Assembly: GCA_000310025.1 (NCBI GenBank)
Contig: FN649741.1
Coordinates: forward strand, 6,944,714-7,008,713
Direction: 5' to 3'
DNA length: 64,000 nt
DNA from: Ectocarpus siliculosus
Taxonomy: Eukaryota > Sar > Phaeophyceae > Ectocarpales > Ectocarpaceae
This document shows, piece after piece, positions 22,901 through 36,000 of the stretch. A model generated the notes under the pieces. That model made no database searches, was not told where the DNA came from, and worked only from the letters and a program-made list of their open reading frames with translations. A program made the position numbers and the translations under genes. Within the stretch, counting starts at the first letter, position 1, and each line of letters starts with the position of its first letter.

Positions 22901-25900
22901 TTCCGCGGAGGTGGTGACCCCGCCCCCGTTTACCGCAGAGGCAGCGGCTCTCGGACAAGTTTCTACCCGGGGTTTAACTCAATCGATTTGCATGACGGGA
23001 AAGCTTGACGTGAATGAGACGGGGGTTGTTCGCTAACACCGTTCTGCATGCTGTAGCTGCTGCTTACGTCGTACCGTCGTCTCGCGCTCTGCGCGGCAGG
23101 GTCAAGACCCAGGCTTTCCGAGAAGCCGTGGCGGGCGCTTCTTCCGAGCTGTTCCCTTCGGAAGGACAGAAGGCGGAGAGCGCGGTGGTGAAGAAGCTCA
23201 AGCAGCCCAAGAAGGAAAAGAAGAAGAAGAAGAAGAAAAAGGACGGCAAGGAGAAGGCCCCGGTAGAGGGAGAGGACGACGAGGAGGAGGAGGAGGAGGA
23301 GGAAGAGAAGGGGGGAATGGGAAGCCTGATGATCGTCAAGACGGCGGGAGAGGCGTGGGAACGACTGCAAGAGAGGCTCAAGGAGTCCCCCATCATCCAG
23401 GTCAGAGAACTTCTGGTTGCCTGGCCACCACGTCCCCGCCTTAAACACAGAAATAGACGTTCAGAGTATTGGTAAGTGGAGAGGGGTTCAGAAAATATCG
23501 CAGGGATGAAACTAGCGACGAGCGCAATGGACCGAAGACAGAGAGTAACGACCGCAGGAGGAAGCTCGGCATGGTGTGTTGTGTGTTTGCTTGTGAGCAT
23601 CTGAACCCGGAGACTGGACCCCTGTCGTCCAACCTCCGCCGCGGCCGTCCTGTCGGGGGAGCCGCGGACCAGAAGACCGTTTCGCTGTTGTTGTCCCGCG
23701 ATATCAGACCGACGTCTTTCCATTGGCCGGTCGGTGGCCGCTGCCCATGCTGCTAGGTAAAAGGTTTCAACATAAGAGACACACACCTGATTGTGCGGGC
23801 GTACACAAGGGGATCGGTATCCCCGAGACTTAGCGATCGAGCACACTAGACGGCTGCAGTGCCTCGCGCACCGACAAGAGACGGCGCGGACGGACGGCTT
23901 GCTCGCGCGCATTCACGACCGATTCGTTTAACCTCTCGCCTCGCTCGGAACCCGGGTTGGTCTCGCAGGACCTGCTGGGAGCTTCTAGAGTTGTGGCCTC
24001 GGGGTCGCTGGGACAGGGGGCCAAGTCTGCGAAGGACACTGTGAAGGACAAGGTGGAGGACGTTCAGGAAGCCTGGGAGACCAGCCAGGTGAGCAGTCGG
24101 GGGAGGTTTCCCGTGCCCCGGTTCGGCGTACCGCCCTTTGCGTGTCGTCGTCGTCGTCGTCGCCTAGATGGTATACCTCGTGCGTGATACTGTATAATAC
24201 GCCCGGTATTTCACGGCGCCCCTCTCTATGAAAGCACTGGGAGCACGGGCGTTGCGAGCGACAGAGGCTCAGCGGGTCGCTTGGGTCAACTTTGTTTTGG
24301 CGACGGAGGCCTGGTCAAGCCAATAGCGCTCCCCTTTCTGTCGTGTTCACGCGATGCTCTTTCGCCCAATAAATTGGCCCACGTTTTTTGTCGCGCAGCA
24401 CCCCCTGGTGTACAAACTGTCCTCGGCGTGGGATAGCTTGACGGCGGAGAGTGATGAGGGGATAGGGGTGAGGGAGCTCCGGCGGCTTGACCCGTCGTTC
24501 AGCGTGGAGGACTGGAAGAGAGACATCCAGGAGCTGTTCCTGCCGGAGTTCATGTCCGCCTTCTTGAGAGTGAGACTCGAAAATTGACTCGAAAATTGAC
24601 TCAATTTTCCTTTTTTTGATTTTTTGGTCTTTATTGTTGTCGTCGGTTCGACGTACAAATCACGTACGCGCGAAGACGGAAATTTCGAAGAAATGAGAAT
24701 GGTACAGAGACGAGTCAGGGTAGGGTGGGGAAATAGGTCGGAAGGAGAGAGAGCCCGTCGCCCAAACTCGGAGGCTGTGTTTCAGTACGAAACTCTGCCG
24801 TGGGAGCACAACTAGAAGACATACATATGTGCGCTCCCGAATAAGCTATCTATGCCCCCCCTAAGATGGCTTGCCGCAGACACGGGCCAATGGTCAACTG
24901 CGGATGACTCTTTCAAGAGTGTTGATATAGTGCGACACACGAAACAGTCAACCTCTGTGTGTGCAGTGACAAATATTTTGAATGAGGTGTGACAAAGGTT
25001 GTGACGGTTGTCGAAGGCGAAAAACGCGTGGATGGATTCTACTTTCCGGCGGTTGTCTCTCTCCCAGACATGGAGCCAAAATAGAGAAAGTGAAAGGGAT
25101 GAAGCCGCCCTTTCGTGCCTCAGTTTAGCGGCATAGGCTCTCTTCTGAGCGTGTGGTGGCAAGCCACACGCGCGACACTCTCTCGTCTGATGGGTCCAGG
25201 CCTGAGGATCATGAGCCTCAGGGGACGCACTCGCCTGCAGCAATACCAACTGCTGCAACGTTTTTTTGTCCATTTTGTCAGGGTAGCTTCTCCGGCCTAA
25301 CCTACTTTTACCAACGTTTTTCCGACATGCCGGTGTTGTTGATCCCCAGGGCGACGTTAAGTTGCTAAAACAGTGGACGGGGGAGGCGTGCTACAACAAA
25401 CTTGCGTCCGAGGCTAAGCAACGAAAAGCCGACGGCATGGTCTTGGTGAGATATCGCTTTTTTTAACAGGCATTTTTTTGTGGGGGTCAGATGTGTTGTG
25501 GGAGTTCTCCAGTAAACGGACAACGCGGCTGCATGTTTACAACGTTGATCTATACCGGACCATCTCGCCGATGACTGCGTGAAGCGTGGGTCACATTCGA
25601 TGACCTGCCGGGGCGGCGTATCGTGAACGACAGCTCGACATTTGTAGGATTGGTCATGTGCTGCTTGCTGGCTTCTGGCGACCGAGGGATGCGTTGTTAT
25701 TTTTGTTAGCCTCGAGACGACACGAGAATGACGAAGGGCGATCGAATCTTGGAAAACGTGGCAATTCCAGCGTCCCCTGTTCGGTGTAGTTTGTTTTTTT
25801 TGGCACACCTCTTGGTCTCGTACTATGTGTGTGTAGCGGTTTGCCGTTCGGAGTATAAATCAGATATCGTTTAGTTTCTGCACGGGGTGCTCGATGTCGT

Positions 25901-26908
25901 TCTTCGCCTATAGACTCTTGTGTTTTTTGTCGTTTGTGTGTCTGGAACTGCGCGGGTGGTTGGGCAACCTTGATTTTCCGATGATGGTACGAACTGCCTG
26001 GGTTTGATGGTCGCTCACAATTTTGACGGTTGCTTGCAATTTCGACGCCTCTTTTGTGCTTTTCGACGCGCAGGACCCGCACGTACTGGACATCCGGCAG
26101 GGGGAGGTGCTGGCCATCAAGGCGGACGCCGGGAAGGCCAACCCTACGATCGCGTTGCAGTTCATGTGCCAGCAGATCAACTGCGTCCGCAATAAGTGAG
26201 AGCTGTTTGCGGTGTATGGCACCCGCATGTCCTTTTTGGGCGGCCTTTCGATGACCTCCTGCTGTGAATCAATGGGATGACACAAGACAGCTTCCCCGCG
26301 TGATCCTCCCTCACGGGCCCCCCAGATCTTGGAATTTAGAAGCGTTTCCCTTTTTTACCCGCACTGAGACAGACGTATTTTGATTGGTCAGCCGGTTGAT
26401 CCTAGAAATGAACACACACAACACACACACACGCACGTTAGGTGGTAGCTTGAGTGAGCTTGTCGCTACTTGTCTTGCGTCGTGGCAGAATAAAAGAGTA
26501 CAGCTGTTCGACACGATACCATGGCGGCGCCAGACAATAGTGTTCGATTCGAGACTTACTCGTCAACGAAACGAGAGAGCCTCCTTAACAGTATTTTCGG
26601 TGCCGTGTTGCCCAGATGGCGTACGCATCACAAGACGTTTATTCCGAACCAAGGCGGTGTAATCCACACGTTTGATTGGCCCCTCTCTCGTTTTTTACCC
26701 CTGTCCCCGGTTTCGGACATCCGCGGTGTGTCTTCGGCGTGACGGTCCTCCGTCGCCCGCGGCAAGCAGAAAGGGCGAGATTCTGGAAGGTGCCGAGGAC
26801 GACATCCGCGCGACGTACTACATCCTGGCGTTCCAGAGGGAGTTTAACGACGACGAGGCCGAGCTGAGGTGGAGAGTGGTGGACATGATGGTCGTTGGAG
26901 GTGGGTGA
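19976..26908 (+). CDS. TIM44: Mitochondrial inner-membrane import subunit TIM44
   Basis: TIM44 anchors mitochondrial Hsp70 at the TIM23 channel on the matrix side and couples ATP use to protein import. Exons: 19976-20374, 21033-21230, 21682-21773, 22083-22244, 23100-23400, 23969-24088, 24399-24569, 25350-25445, 26074-26195, 26770-26908. All have GT-AG sites and the phases fit throughout, giving 599 residues. Residues 1-35 form an Arg-rich presequence without acidic residues (MLRLGRHGSTLKACSLRQPA). Coiled-coil and charged regions follow (exons 2-6). The conserved Tim44 domain fills exons 7-10, with LFLPEFMSAFLRGDVKLLKQ, GEVLAIKADAGKANPTIALQ and YYILAFQREFNDDEAELRWR. The protein is longer than yeast or human TIM44 (about 430-450 residues) because of repeats in exon 2 and a Lys/Glu tract in exon 5. 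The stop at 26906 follows a GTGGGT donor-like site, so a short extra exon cannot be excluded. An upstream in-frame ATG exists at 19760. Confidence 0.93.
21033..21212 (+). repeat. TIM44: 60-bp coding repeat, three tandem copies in TIM44 exon 2
   Basis: Exon 2 encodes three 20-residue units in tandem: NPSLKESLSKLKDAEQKLRE, NPSVKENLAKLKEAEKKFRE and NPSVQENLSKLKDAEKKWRE. They are amphipathic helix repeats with a conserved NPS cap, and DNA similarity between units is high. They fall in the N-terminal region that in known TIM44 proteins contacts Hsp70 and the channel. Confidence 0.9.
22700..22770 (+). repeat. Dispersed repeat copy (partner at 63844-63907)
   Basis: Contains GACGTCAGTCTCAGTGCG followed by an A-rich stretch and GGCCACGATCTGGG. 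The same order of blocks occurs near the end of the window. It lies in TIM44 intron 4. Confidence 0.55.
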
Positions 26909-29900
26909 AGCGACTGCTCTGGTTTGGGTGTGTTGGGTACGCCGGCTTCTTGGTAGTCGTTTTCGTTTCTGTTTGCGCGTACAGCAGTCTTGGCACACCC
27001 GCGTATCGGAGGGCGGGTGGTGTTTGGTTGGTGTTCGGGTCAGTTGGCTGCGGCAGCCGTAGCAAGACACGTGAACGACCCTCCAGGGAGGTGCACAGAA
27101 GGGTAGCGGGTGTGGCCATGGCCAAGAGGAAAAGGCAACAACTTTTTCGAGCCTTTTGTCCTTGAAACGTAGCAAAGCTCCATTCCGTACCTTCGCTCTG
27201 TACGATTGTTGTCGTGTTCTTGGTTGGTTGCCGTGAAGCAGCGCTTAAGGCGGTTCTTCTTCCTCCCTTCACCTCCGGGACCGTTCCTGAATCGCTTTTC
27301 CGCTTGCCCCTCTGCTGCCTCCGCGTGCTGTTCTGCGATGTTTTGCCGACAAACTTCTCTGTGTGCCACGTACAGCCTTCCCGTGGTACTAGGGGGCTAC
27401 GTTGCAATGTTAGCGGAGGCCGCACAGAGAAGTCGCGACTGTCGTGATGACGTAGGTATATAGATAACACACACACTCGGTATGGCAGCGTGAGTTCGGC
27501 AAATCCGTGGTACGACATGTGCGAGAAGGGAACGGCATTCCCAAGGTCGTGGTGAAGAGCTGCATAGTCGTCGGGGGGCGAAGCGCGGATGGAATTCGTT
27601 GGTTCGGAGTCACGCGGCGGCGACGGCAGTTGGTAGCTCGCGGCACATGGGGTCATGACTCCGGAGTCGCGACGCGACGCTTAAAAAAGTCTCCCCCAAA
27701 CCAACAACCCCTTTTGGATGGCGTGGTCGATTGCAAGAGAGGGCCGTGGCCTCACAAGTAAGAGAGAACCTACCCATTTGTGGGAAGGGGAGCAACGTGC
27801 CCATGTGCAGCAGCTTTCATTGGAATATTTTGTGATGTTGCTGCGTGTCTGTGGTAATGTGCCCGAGTCAGGCATTTGCTTGCAGGTTGGAGGTGGTCCA
27901 ATTACAACCACATCAGTGCGATCTTGACGGTGGTCTGGAAGTGTCTTCGTAACACTGCGAGTACGCTGTCGGCCATCAGGACTGCCGTATGTTCGTCACA
28001 TTGCCCGTTGCCATGTCGCCTGTCATTGGAGGGGGGGGGGCGGAGAACATGATCAAACCACGCTCAGCTGTTCCAGCCCGCCCTTTCGCAGAGCAGTCTG
28101 CAACTGGTGAACACAACTCGATCTTGGCTCACGCCTGAACCTCTACCTCGTAACGGAAGCGTCAAAATCAACGCAACAGGCCAGCGTTATAACACCCATG
28201 CGATGACCCAGTTGTTGGTAGATGAAATGCGACAAGATCGAAGCAAGGCGCGTCCCACGCCACGACGTGTGTACGGGTTCACGCAGGCATATCTACAGAC
28301 TTCATCGAATCTGCTGCATTTATTTATCTCCCCCTGCTGCTAAATACATACACCTCAAACATGAACAGAAAGTCATGCTGGCGCTCAAGAATGGAACTTA
28401 TTATGTAGGGTGAAGACACGCACACGAAAACATGTTGAAGCTATTAGAGTTACAAGCCCAATCGCAGACAACGAGATCGGAAAGGGAGTAGACTAGTCAA
28501 CTTCACTGCAGAACATGCCAGAGTTTTTTTTTTTATGTTGTGTTGCGGTATATTCTCCTCTTGCAAGTACTCTGAAGAATCCGGAGACTGTACCCTCTCG
28601 TCCAACCTCCTCCGAGCTCCCCCGGCCACGTTGTGTCCACATTTCCCGCGGCAATGGTTGCGGTTGTCTTCACATTGAAAGCCGCTCCGATCTCCCCACC
28701 CAGGTACTTCCATCTCCCCGTGCTGATCAAACACTTGACCGATCGATTCCCCTCGTGGTCACAGGCTAACTTACCTAAAATCTGTCCCGAAACAGCGTTG
28801 ATTCAATAATAATTTGCGAAGGAGGTTCAAAACACGAAGAAACGGCCGAGTAATAAGTTTTCGTCCTACCTTGCTGGGGTCTTTGTTTGGTGCGAGTTGT
28901 TCTCTAGGGCGGGGGGAGAGAACAGAACAATGATGCAATTAATTGGGTCGACCCTTTTGAGAGAGGAGAGATAGATGCAAACAAGAAGATAGTCTGGTCT
29001 TGGTGCGATGATGGTAGTCAGTCGCCCACGGTCAAATTGTCAAACTCAAATTTTTGAATCTAGCCCAGGGAGAAGTGGCTTCTCGGCCGTGGAGGACGTC
29101 ATCGGCCGACCACGATTTTTTCGCCGTTCTTCGGAACGGTCCTGGCAAAAAGATTGACCGATAAGAAAGCTGCGGGCACCTTTTCTCTCTCTTCCCGTCA
29201 AGTCTAATACCATCACGACCCTCGACCCGTCGGCGCAACAAGCAAGCCTGTGTTTTTCTCTTTCGCTCATCGCCCACGTACCTCCCGTTCATGTTCACAC
29301 GGTCCCCCCCTCCAGCTGAAGAGTTCCGATCTTTGGGACACGGGGGATAACTACTCTGCGGTGCACCCATTGAACCCTCATCCCGTTAAACTGTGAAGGA
29401 GTGGCACAACTGGTTCAGAATGTATGTAGCAAACGGAACTGTTTCGCAGAACGGGCTCAAATTAAATCGAAATTGCTGGGGTTCGCATCGATCGATCGGC
29501 CGAACAGCCGTCCTACAGATCAGAGAAACCGCATAGCGCGATGTTGAAAATCCTGAGTCAGAAGAGCAACATGCGGTCCTTCTCAAAAAACGTGGTTTCT
29601 TTCTTCATTGTTAAAAACGCACGGTGTACATCAACAAACAATGCGCTGGACGAAGACTGCATCAACTCTCCTTTCATTGTTACAACAAACGGTCGCAAGA
29701 ACCTTACAGGACAGCTTACTCAATGTTTTCCGACATAGATTCGACAAAGAGTCTTGCGATCAGACCACATCACAACGTGCAGTTCAGAATTTGGCACAAG
29801 ACAACACATCCACATGAGACAAATGGCAATAGTTTTCCCGGGTCAACATGGGCCCAAAACATTAAACTACCCTCCGCCGTATACAATTGTAGGACGACAT

Positions 29901-30099
29901 AATACGAAGATGCCACACACACCACGTTGAGACACACCCGGTGAATCTTTCTACAAACAAAATTGTTTTCAACACCGTGGGGGGTTTTCTTAAGCCGCAT
30001 ACGTACGACTATCGGAACCACAAACAAACATTCGAGCGCATTTAAAAACAACAATTTCGGGGTTTGTGCCCCCCCGGCAAAACACGCCAACGCAACACA
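26909..30099. other. Intergenic region between convergent TIM44 and ABCA genes
   Basis: No supported gene in 3.2 kb. It must hold both 3' UTRs. A G-run lies at about 28030-28039. A segment at 28572-28616 is similar to 23601-23641 in TIM44 intron 5, which suggests an old dispersed repeat. The short frames have no conserved features I can identify. Confidence 0.55.
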
Positions 30100-33000
30100 T
30101 CATACAAGAAGAGCCGCATTTTCTCCTTCCCCGGAACGGAACACTTCTTCGACATGGACCACTTCTTCTTCTTCTTCTTCTTGTGAAGAATCTCTTTCGC
30201 GGGAGCGGCATTTCCCTCCCCCAAGCCTGCCCATTTCCACGTCCATCAACTGGGGAGAACGGGATCGCCCTTGCCGCACGTCGCCGCCGCCGTCGCCATC
30301 GCCGCTGTGGCTGTTGCCCCCGGAGGATAGGCCATGGTGCTGCTCGCCGGCGTCGACGTTTCCGGCATCGCTGTCGGTGTACTGCACCCCCGGAACGCTA
30401 GCGACCTCTTCCTCCTGGTGCTTCGCGAAGCTCATGAAGATGGTCTCTAGCGTCGCCTGACTGATGGAGTAGTCCCACACCTACAGAACAGCGGAAGCGG
30501 GGGAGTGCGAAAAAAAAAGTACGATCATTCTGCTTTCTTGGTCCCGGCGGGTGAAAGACTTAATGAGAGCAACTTGATTTCGTAATATTCCGTCCATCAA
30601 ACCGAGGATAACACAAAAAAATATGTTCTCACCTGGAGTTCGGTCTTTCTAGACTCGATGGTCTCGAACGCCTTGGACAGACTTAGCCCCCCCGTCGCCA
30701 CTTCCCCTGTTACCCCTTCGCCGAAGCCGGTTCTGGCGGGGGGTCGATCGCCAAGCTCTCCCGCCGCCGGCACGCTGAACTTTGCCAGCGAGGGGTGCAT
30801 CTCGTCGAGCCTCGCCAGAGGGGACAGGGCCCCGACCATCTCGGTCACTTTCGGCATGGACTCCGAGGGACAGCGCACCTGCAGAGATTACGTGTATACA
30901 GGCACAGGCTTAAGAGTGGGACATCGGAGCTACAGAGATAACATTCGTTTCCAAACACAGGTTTACATAGCGTGGGACAGCGCACCTGCAAAGATCGCGT
31001 ATCCCAAGCACAGGTTATGCGGTACCCGTTATCGATACCAGGACTAGTGTAAATGTTGCGACAAAAAGGGACCTGCAGAGACAACGGAGACGGGCGTGGT
31101 GGGCCTGGTTCAGCGATCCCGTCGTTGTTATTCAGGGTAGGTCGCTATCGCCGGGATAGCGGCGATTAGTTGGGGTGCAGCAGTCGTGCCACGCAATGTT
31201 GTGGTCGCTATATGGGGCCGGCCGCTTAGCAGGGGATCGCCACTCCGGGCCCACCGCTGTTGTAGAGTCAGGCGGGCTCCAGAAAAGGGCCAGGATGGAC
31301 GCAAGTGCTGTAAATTCAGGGTTAGGGGAGAATGGGTATGGGTCGACGGTATGCATGCAGTACAAAAGCGCCGGACGTCTTGTTTCGTTCTGCCTTTAAA
31401 CCTGAGCTTGCCTCCTGGACTTGAAAAATATTCATCGTGGAAGAGGTGAAGGATGTTGCTGTTGCTGCCGCCGTGGCTGTTGCTGTTGCTGTCGCTGTTG
31501 TCACCCCATGCGATTTTTTTTTTTTTTTTTTTTTTTGTTCTTCACTTCAAATCAGCGCTCACAGCACTAGTGCCGTTTATTCCGACCCGTGGTCACACAG
31601 AAGAGCCTCTCTCTACCCTCCCCTCCTGCGGTACTTCGCCTTCAATTTTTAACGCGACAAGAGTTCAGCACTCTCTTCCCTCTGTGTACACACGAACTAG
31701 CGCTATCCACTTGGCCAAGAGCGGAAGCGAGAGAAAAACTCACTTTGCAAGAAAAGCTCGCCTACGCCGGGGTTCGAACCCCTGACCTGACCTCTAGAAG
31801 GTTACGAGGCTACCAAGTAGACCACCGGGGCGACCGGCTAATGGTGACCCCATACGATGGAGCGGGTGAAAGTCAGGTTTGCCATGCGTGCATAATCGAA
31901 GGCTTGCTACGACACCCACCTCGATAGAGTAGCCACCCCCGAACCGCCCCTTGAGATGCTGAGAAGTGCCGATGCAGCGCAGCCTCCCGCCGACCATGAT
32001 GCCAAGCCTGTCGCACACTGCCTCGCACTCCTCCATGCTGTGGGTCGTCACTATGACGCTGCGAGACCGCGACAGAGAAGAAATCACCTCCCACATTGAC
32101 CTGTGGGCGGCAAGAGGATGAGGCGAGCACCATGAGTGTCAAGAGCACGTGGCGGAGGGAAAGAAGCCAACGAGGGAGCAGCGGCGAGGGGAGACAGAGA
32201 GAACAGAGGCAGGCACATAGACGGACGCGGGAGGGTTTGGCCCGAGTACATGGCGATTATCGTGACAGACACGAGCGTGACACGTCGAACGTGCAGACAC
32301 AGCCATGGCGGAGTCAAAGTGCACACGGACACCCAAAGAGAGGGCAAGCCGCGGCCCTGAAATCAACGAGCCGGACAACAGGGTTTGAGCGTTTGTGCAA
32401 CGCCTCAAAAAAAAAATCCGCGTGGGGGCCCTCTGGCAAGACCGAACCCGCGAGGATACGACTGCACCTCGAGACTGCTGTGCCGAGGGCGTGACCAGCA
32501 ACACGTTTTGCGCAACACAAAAACAATACTCCGGTCGAACATCGCACGCAGCAGCAGTATAATAGTCCAAAAAACAAACCCATCACCTTCGTGCCCCGGG
32601 ATCCATCCCAGACGACGGCTCATCCAACAGCAACACGGGCGGTCCGCCAATCAGCGCCACCGCCAGCGACAGCTTTCGCTTGTTGCCGCCGCTCAGTGTC
32701 CCCGCTGTTTGGTTCTCCGTGGGGCCCAGGCTCACGGCGGACATCGTCGCCGCCGCCGCTTCGTGGAGGGCAGTCTCGCGCTCGTCGTCGTCTTCAAAAA
32801 CGGCGGCAAAAATGATTTTCCGTGGTGCGTAACAGCGGGCATCGGTGGGGTGCCCAAGGTAGGATACACGGTGGGAATGTCAAGCTAAACAGGGGGGGGG
32901 GGGGGGTGTACTCATAGTCGTGCATGCCGTAGTCGTTTGACCATTGACCTCGCATCCCTACAAAGCCGGGACGGAGCACGCCGGGTTCTCACCGGACCAG

Positions 33001-36000
33001 GCTCTCACATCACCAAGCGCGAAGCGCCGTGAGGTATTTGGCGAGTCGCATGAAGGGTGAGCTGCATCCTGCTAAGGGTGTTCGGCATCTTGTGCTTACT
33101 TCCTTGCGTACGGATGACAGCTACGTATGACTTAATTTATTTTCTGGTGCTTTCACTTCCAGAGACAGTTGTAAGCACTGTGTAACTGCCTCGAGGAAGC
33201 TTGACCATTTTAACACAACGTGGTGCGATCATCCCCCGTTGCGCGGAGTGAGGTTTCTCGACCCCGCACAACATGATCTACTCGACCACCATTATGGTTA
33301 CCGCCAAAAAAAAAAACGAGGTAAGAAAAAAAAAACGGTAACCTGGTTGCCGAGTTCACGAAGTGAATTGGCTTGTTTTACAACGTCGTTGCCAAGCGAC
33401 GAAAACCCAATCCCGATGGCAAACACCGAGTGGGGGGCTTGTTTTACAACGTCGTTGCCAAGCGACGAAAACCCAAACCCCGATGGCAAACACCGGGGGG
33501 GGGGGCGGCTTGTTTTACAACGTCGTTGCCCAAGCGACGAAAACCCAACCCCGATGGCAAACACCGGGGGGCCGGGGGGGCGTCATTGCATCTTGACAGA
33601 GGCTGGTTTTGGACGGAATGTACGAGAATCGTGCATAGCTCTTGCATGCGATCAACCTACGGTGTGTGGTTAGCCTACATCACATCTAACACGCGCGACC
33701 CTCGCCCCCTTGCTCCCGCGCAGGAACAATGTAACGATGCACGACACATTTTGGGCCAATGCTCAAAAAAGAGGCACAAAGTGCTCAACATTGTCAACAT
33801 CACCCAGCACGAATCGCACTCATCTCCTGAACGGTGAACCGCTAGTTGGAAAAAACAAGGAATCACGTATGGTGTACAGCAGCTTCCTCCGATCTGTTGG
33901 ATAAACCCAGACAAACCTGCTATGCATACCAGGTGTAAAGCCTTATCCTGCACAGTAGCGGCTACGGTCCCAGGACAGGCCAAAAACACTCTCATTAACC
34001 CGGTTTCGTTTCAACCTAAATACGTAAAATATTTTTATGTTATTTCGCGGCCGGGACAACCCTGTTCACTCTGACAAATCCGTACTTTCTCCTAAAATTA
34101 CCCCTACTGAACAGTAGGCGCTGCTGCCGTATAGGTACATGATTCTACCATTTTTCGCCGCCGCCCGCGACGCGACGATGCGGCTGCAAGCGAGCGGCGA
34201 GCGCGCGTTTTCTCACCCATCATCTCGGACCCGATCCCCTTTAGACCTCCGTAGAACAGGAGGGTCTCGTGCACGGTCATGAGGGGAAGGAGGGGGTCCG
34301 TCTGGGGGCAGTAGCCGACAAGCCGGCAAACCGCGCTGTTTCACGTGAAACGGTACGTGCAGGTGTCCGGTAGGGCGGGCGGGCGGGGGGGTCCACGCGC
34401 GCGCAAAGAGTTTGTTTCGTTTCTTACTATTTCCAACAGGAATAATCCATCCTTATCCTCAGATGAGAGTCCAGGATACACCAGAAATGAATCCATCGCG
34501 TTGTAGCGGAATAATTACCAGTGTTGGACGCTAGCAACAACGACAAGATGCGGGTCGATCTATGGGGTGACGCGGACCGGAATCCGTCGCGATACGTACC
34601 AGTCAGCAGAAAGAGATAACCAGAGGGGGACACCAACTAAATGAAACCACAGACATAAAGTACCCTTGCGGTTCGGAGCATACGGCAGCAAATGAAGCGG
34701 TTTCTAGAGTGGGAATCGCGTCTCGCGAAACGGAATCGGAAGCAGCGCACACAGAAACCCGCCCCATAGCTCTCTCCGCGCCGCGTAGACATGCACATTA
34801 TCCCGCACCAAGCACACGCCCTGCGCTTTGCGTCAATCAATCAAAGCAAGCACCTCGAGGTGATGGGCTTTCCCTCCACGGTGAGCTTCCCGGCCGTCGC
34901 TTGCAGGTCTCTCGTCAGGATCTGCAGCGTCGTCGACTTGCCGGCACCATTGATGCCTGCCATTGCGTCGTAACGGGGACGTTTTGCGTACGAACGTCGC
35001 CGGCATTGCCCAACGGCATTGCCCAACGGGAGGAGATTCAGCGAGTTGGTTGGCTCAGGGGAAGGAGAAGCTGCGAATGGGCCAAAATTGACGCGCTACA
35101 GTAGTTGGTTGGCTGAAAGAAAGGAGAGCGCCACCGAGCGGAGGAAAAAAAGGGAGCGCGTGGCTGTCAGGGGGCCGGTAGGCTCAAAATAAGGCAACAA
35201 CAGTCGGGGACAAGGTTAAATTTGTCAAAAACGTGTCTCACTCCGTTGCTGCAGCAAAGTTGGCCCCCCTTTCTTGTTTCGGGTACAAACTGAGCAAGAA
35301 TCGCAAACATCTGCGGGTCGTTTTCTTGGAGACGGGCGCTACTTGCCGGGGCTAAGACGAGAGAACAACGGGAGCGGCGGTGCCCCGTCGATGAGTGCTC
35401 ACACCGCGTTGGCGGCTCCGCTTAAAAGCGCGTACGTGCACAGGAGGAGAGACACTGCTCGGTTGCTCTCGGTCTCTCGACCTCAAGAGTCTCCGAAAAA
35501 GAGCTGCCGCCGGACAAAAAAAGGATGCCAAGAGCCACACCTATTAGGCGAACCTCTCAAGATCAGGGAAAACAAACCCCTTACTTTTGGGGGGGCACGG
35601 GTCTATAGGCAAATACCAAAGGTGACGACTCATGTAAGCGCGTCTAGTTCGTGTGGGTGTTCCACCTAAACGCGGAGGCGCTACTCGCCTAGCAGCCCGA
35701 AGCACTCCCCCCGCTTCACGCCGAGACTCAGGCCCCTCACGGCGCACTTGGGCCGCTGCTGGGCGGAACTCAGGGGGGCCGGGTACACCTGCAGAAAAAA
35801 ATGAAAAAGACGTTAAAGATGTCAACGTACATGCAGCAGCACGCAAGTACGACAGCATGTGCATCGAAGGGGGGGGTGGTCACCGACCGCAGGCGAAGCT
35901 CTCGGACGGGAAATAGCGAGCACGTAACGAAAATTTGCAGAAACATTTCCCCCCGAGATGTAGGACAAGCTCCCACGCGCAATGTTTGCGTAGAAGCGAT

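Noticed and set aside
31755-31843. Functional tRNA gene on the minus strand
   Set aside because: A and B boxes are present, but acceptor and anticodon stems do not pair and a body plus A-tail follow; it is better explained as a SINE head.
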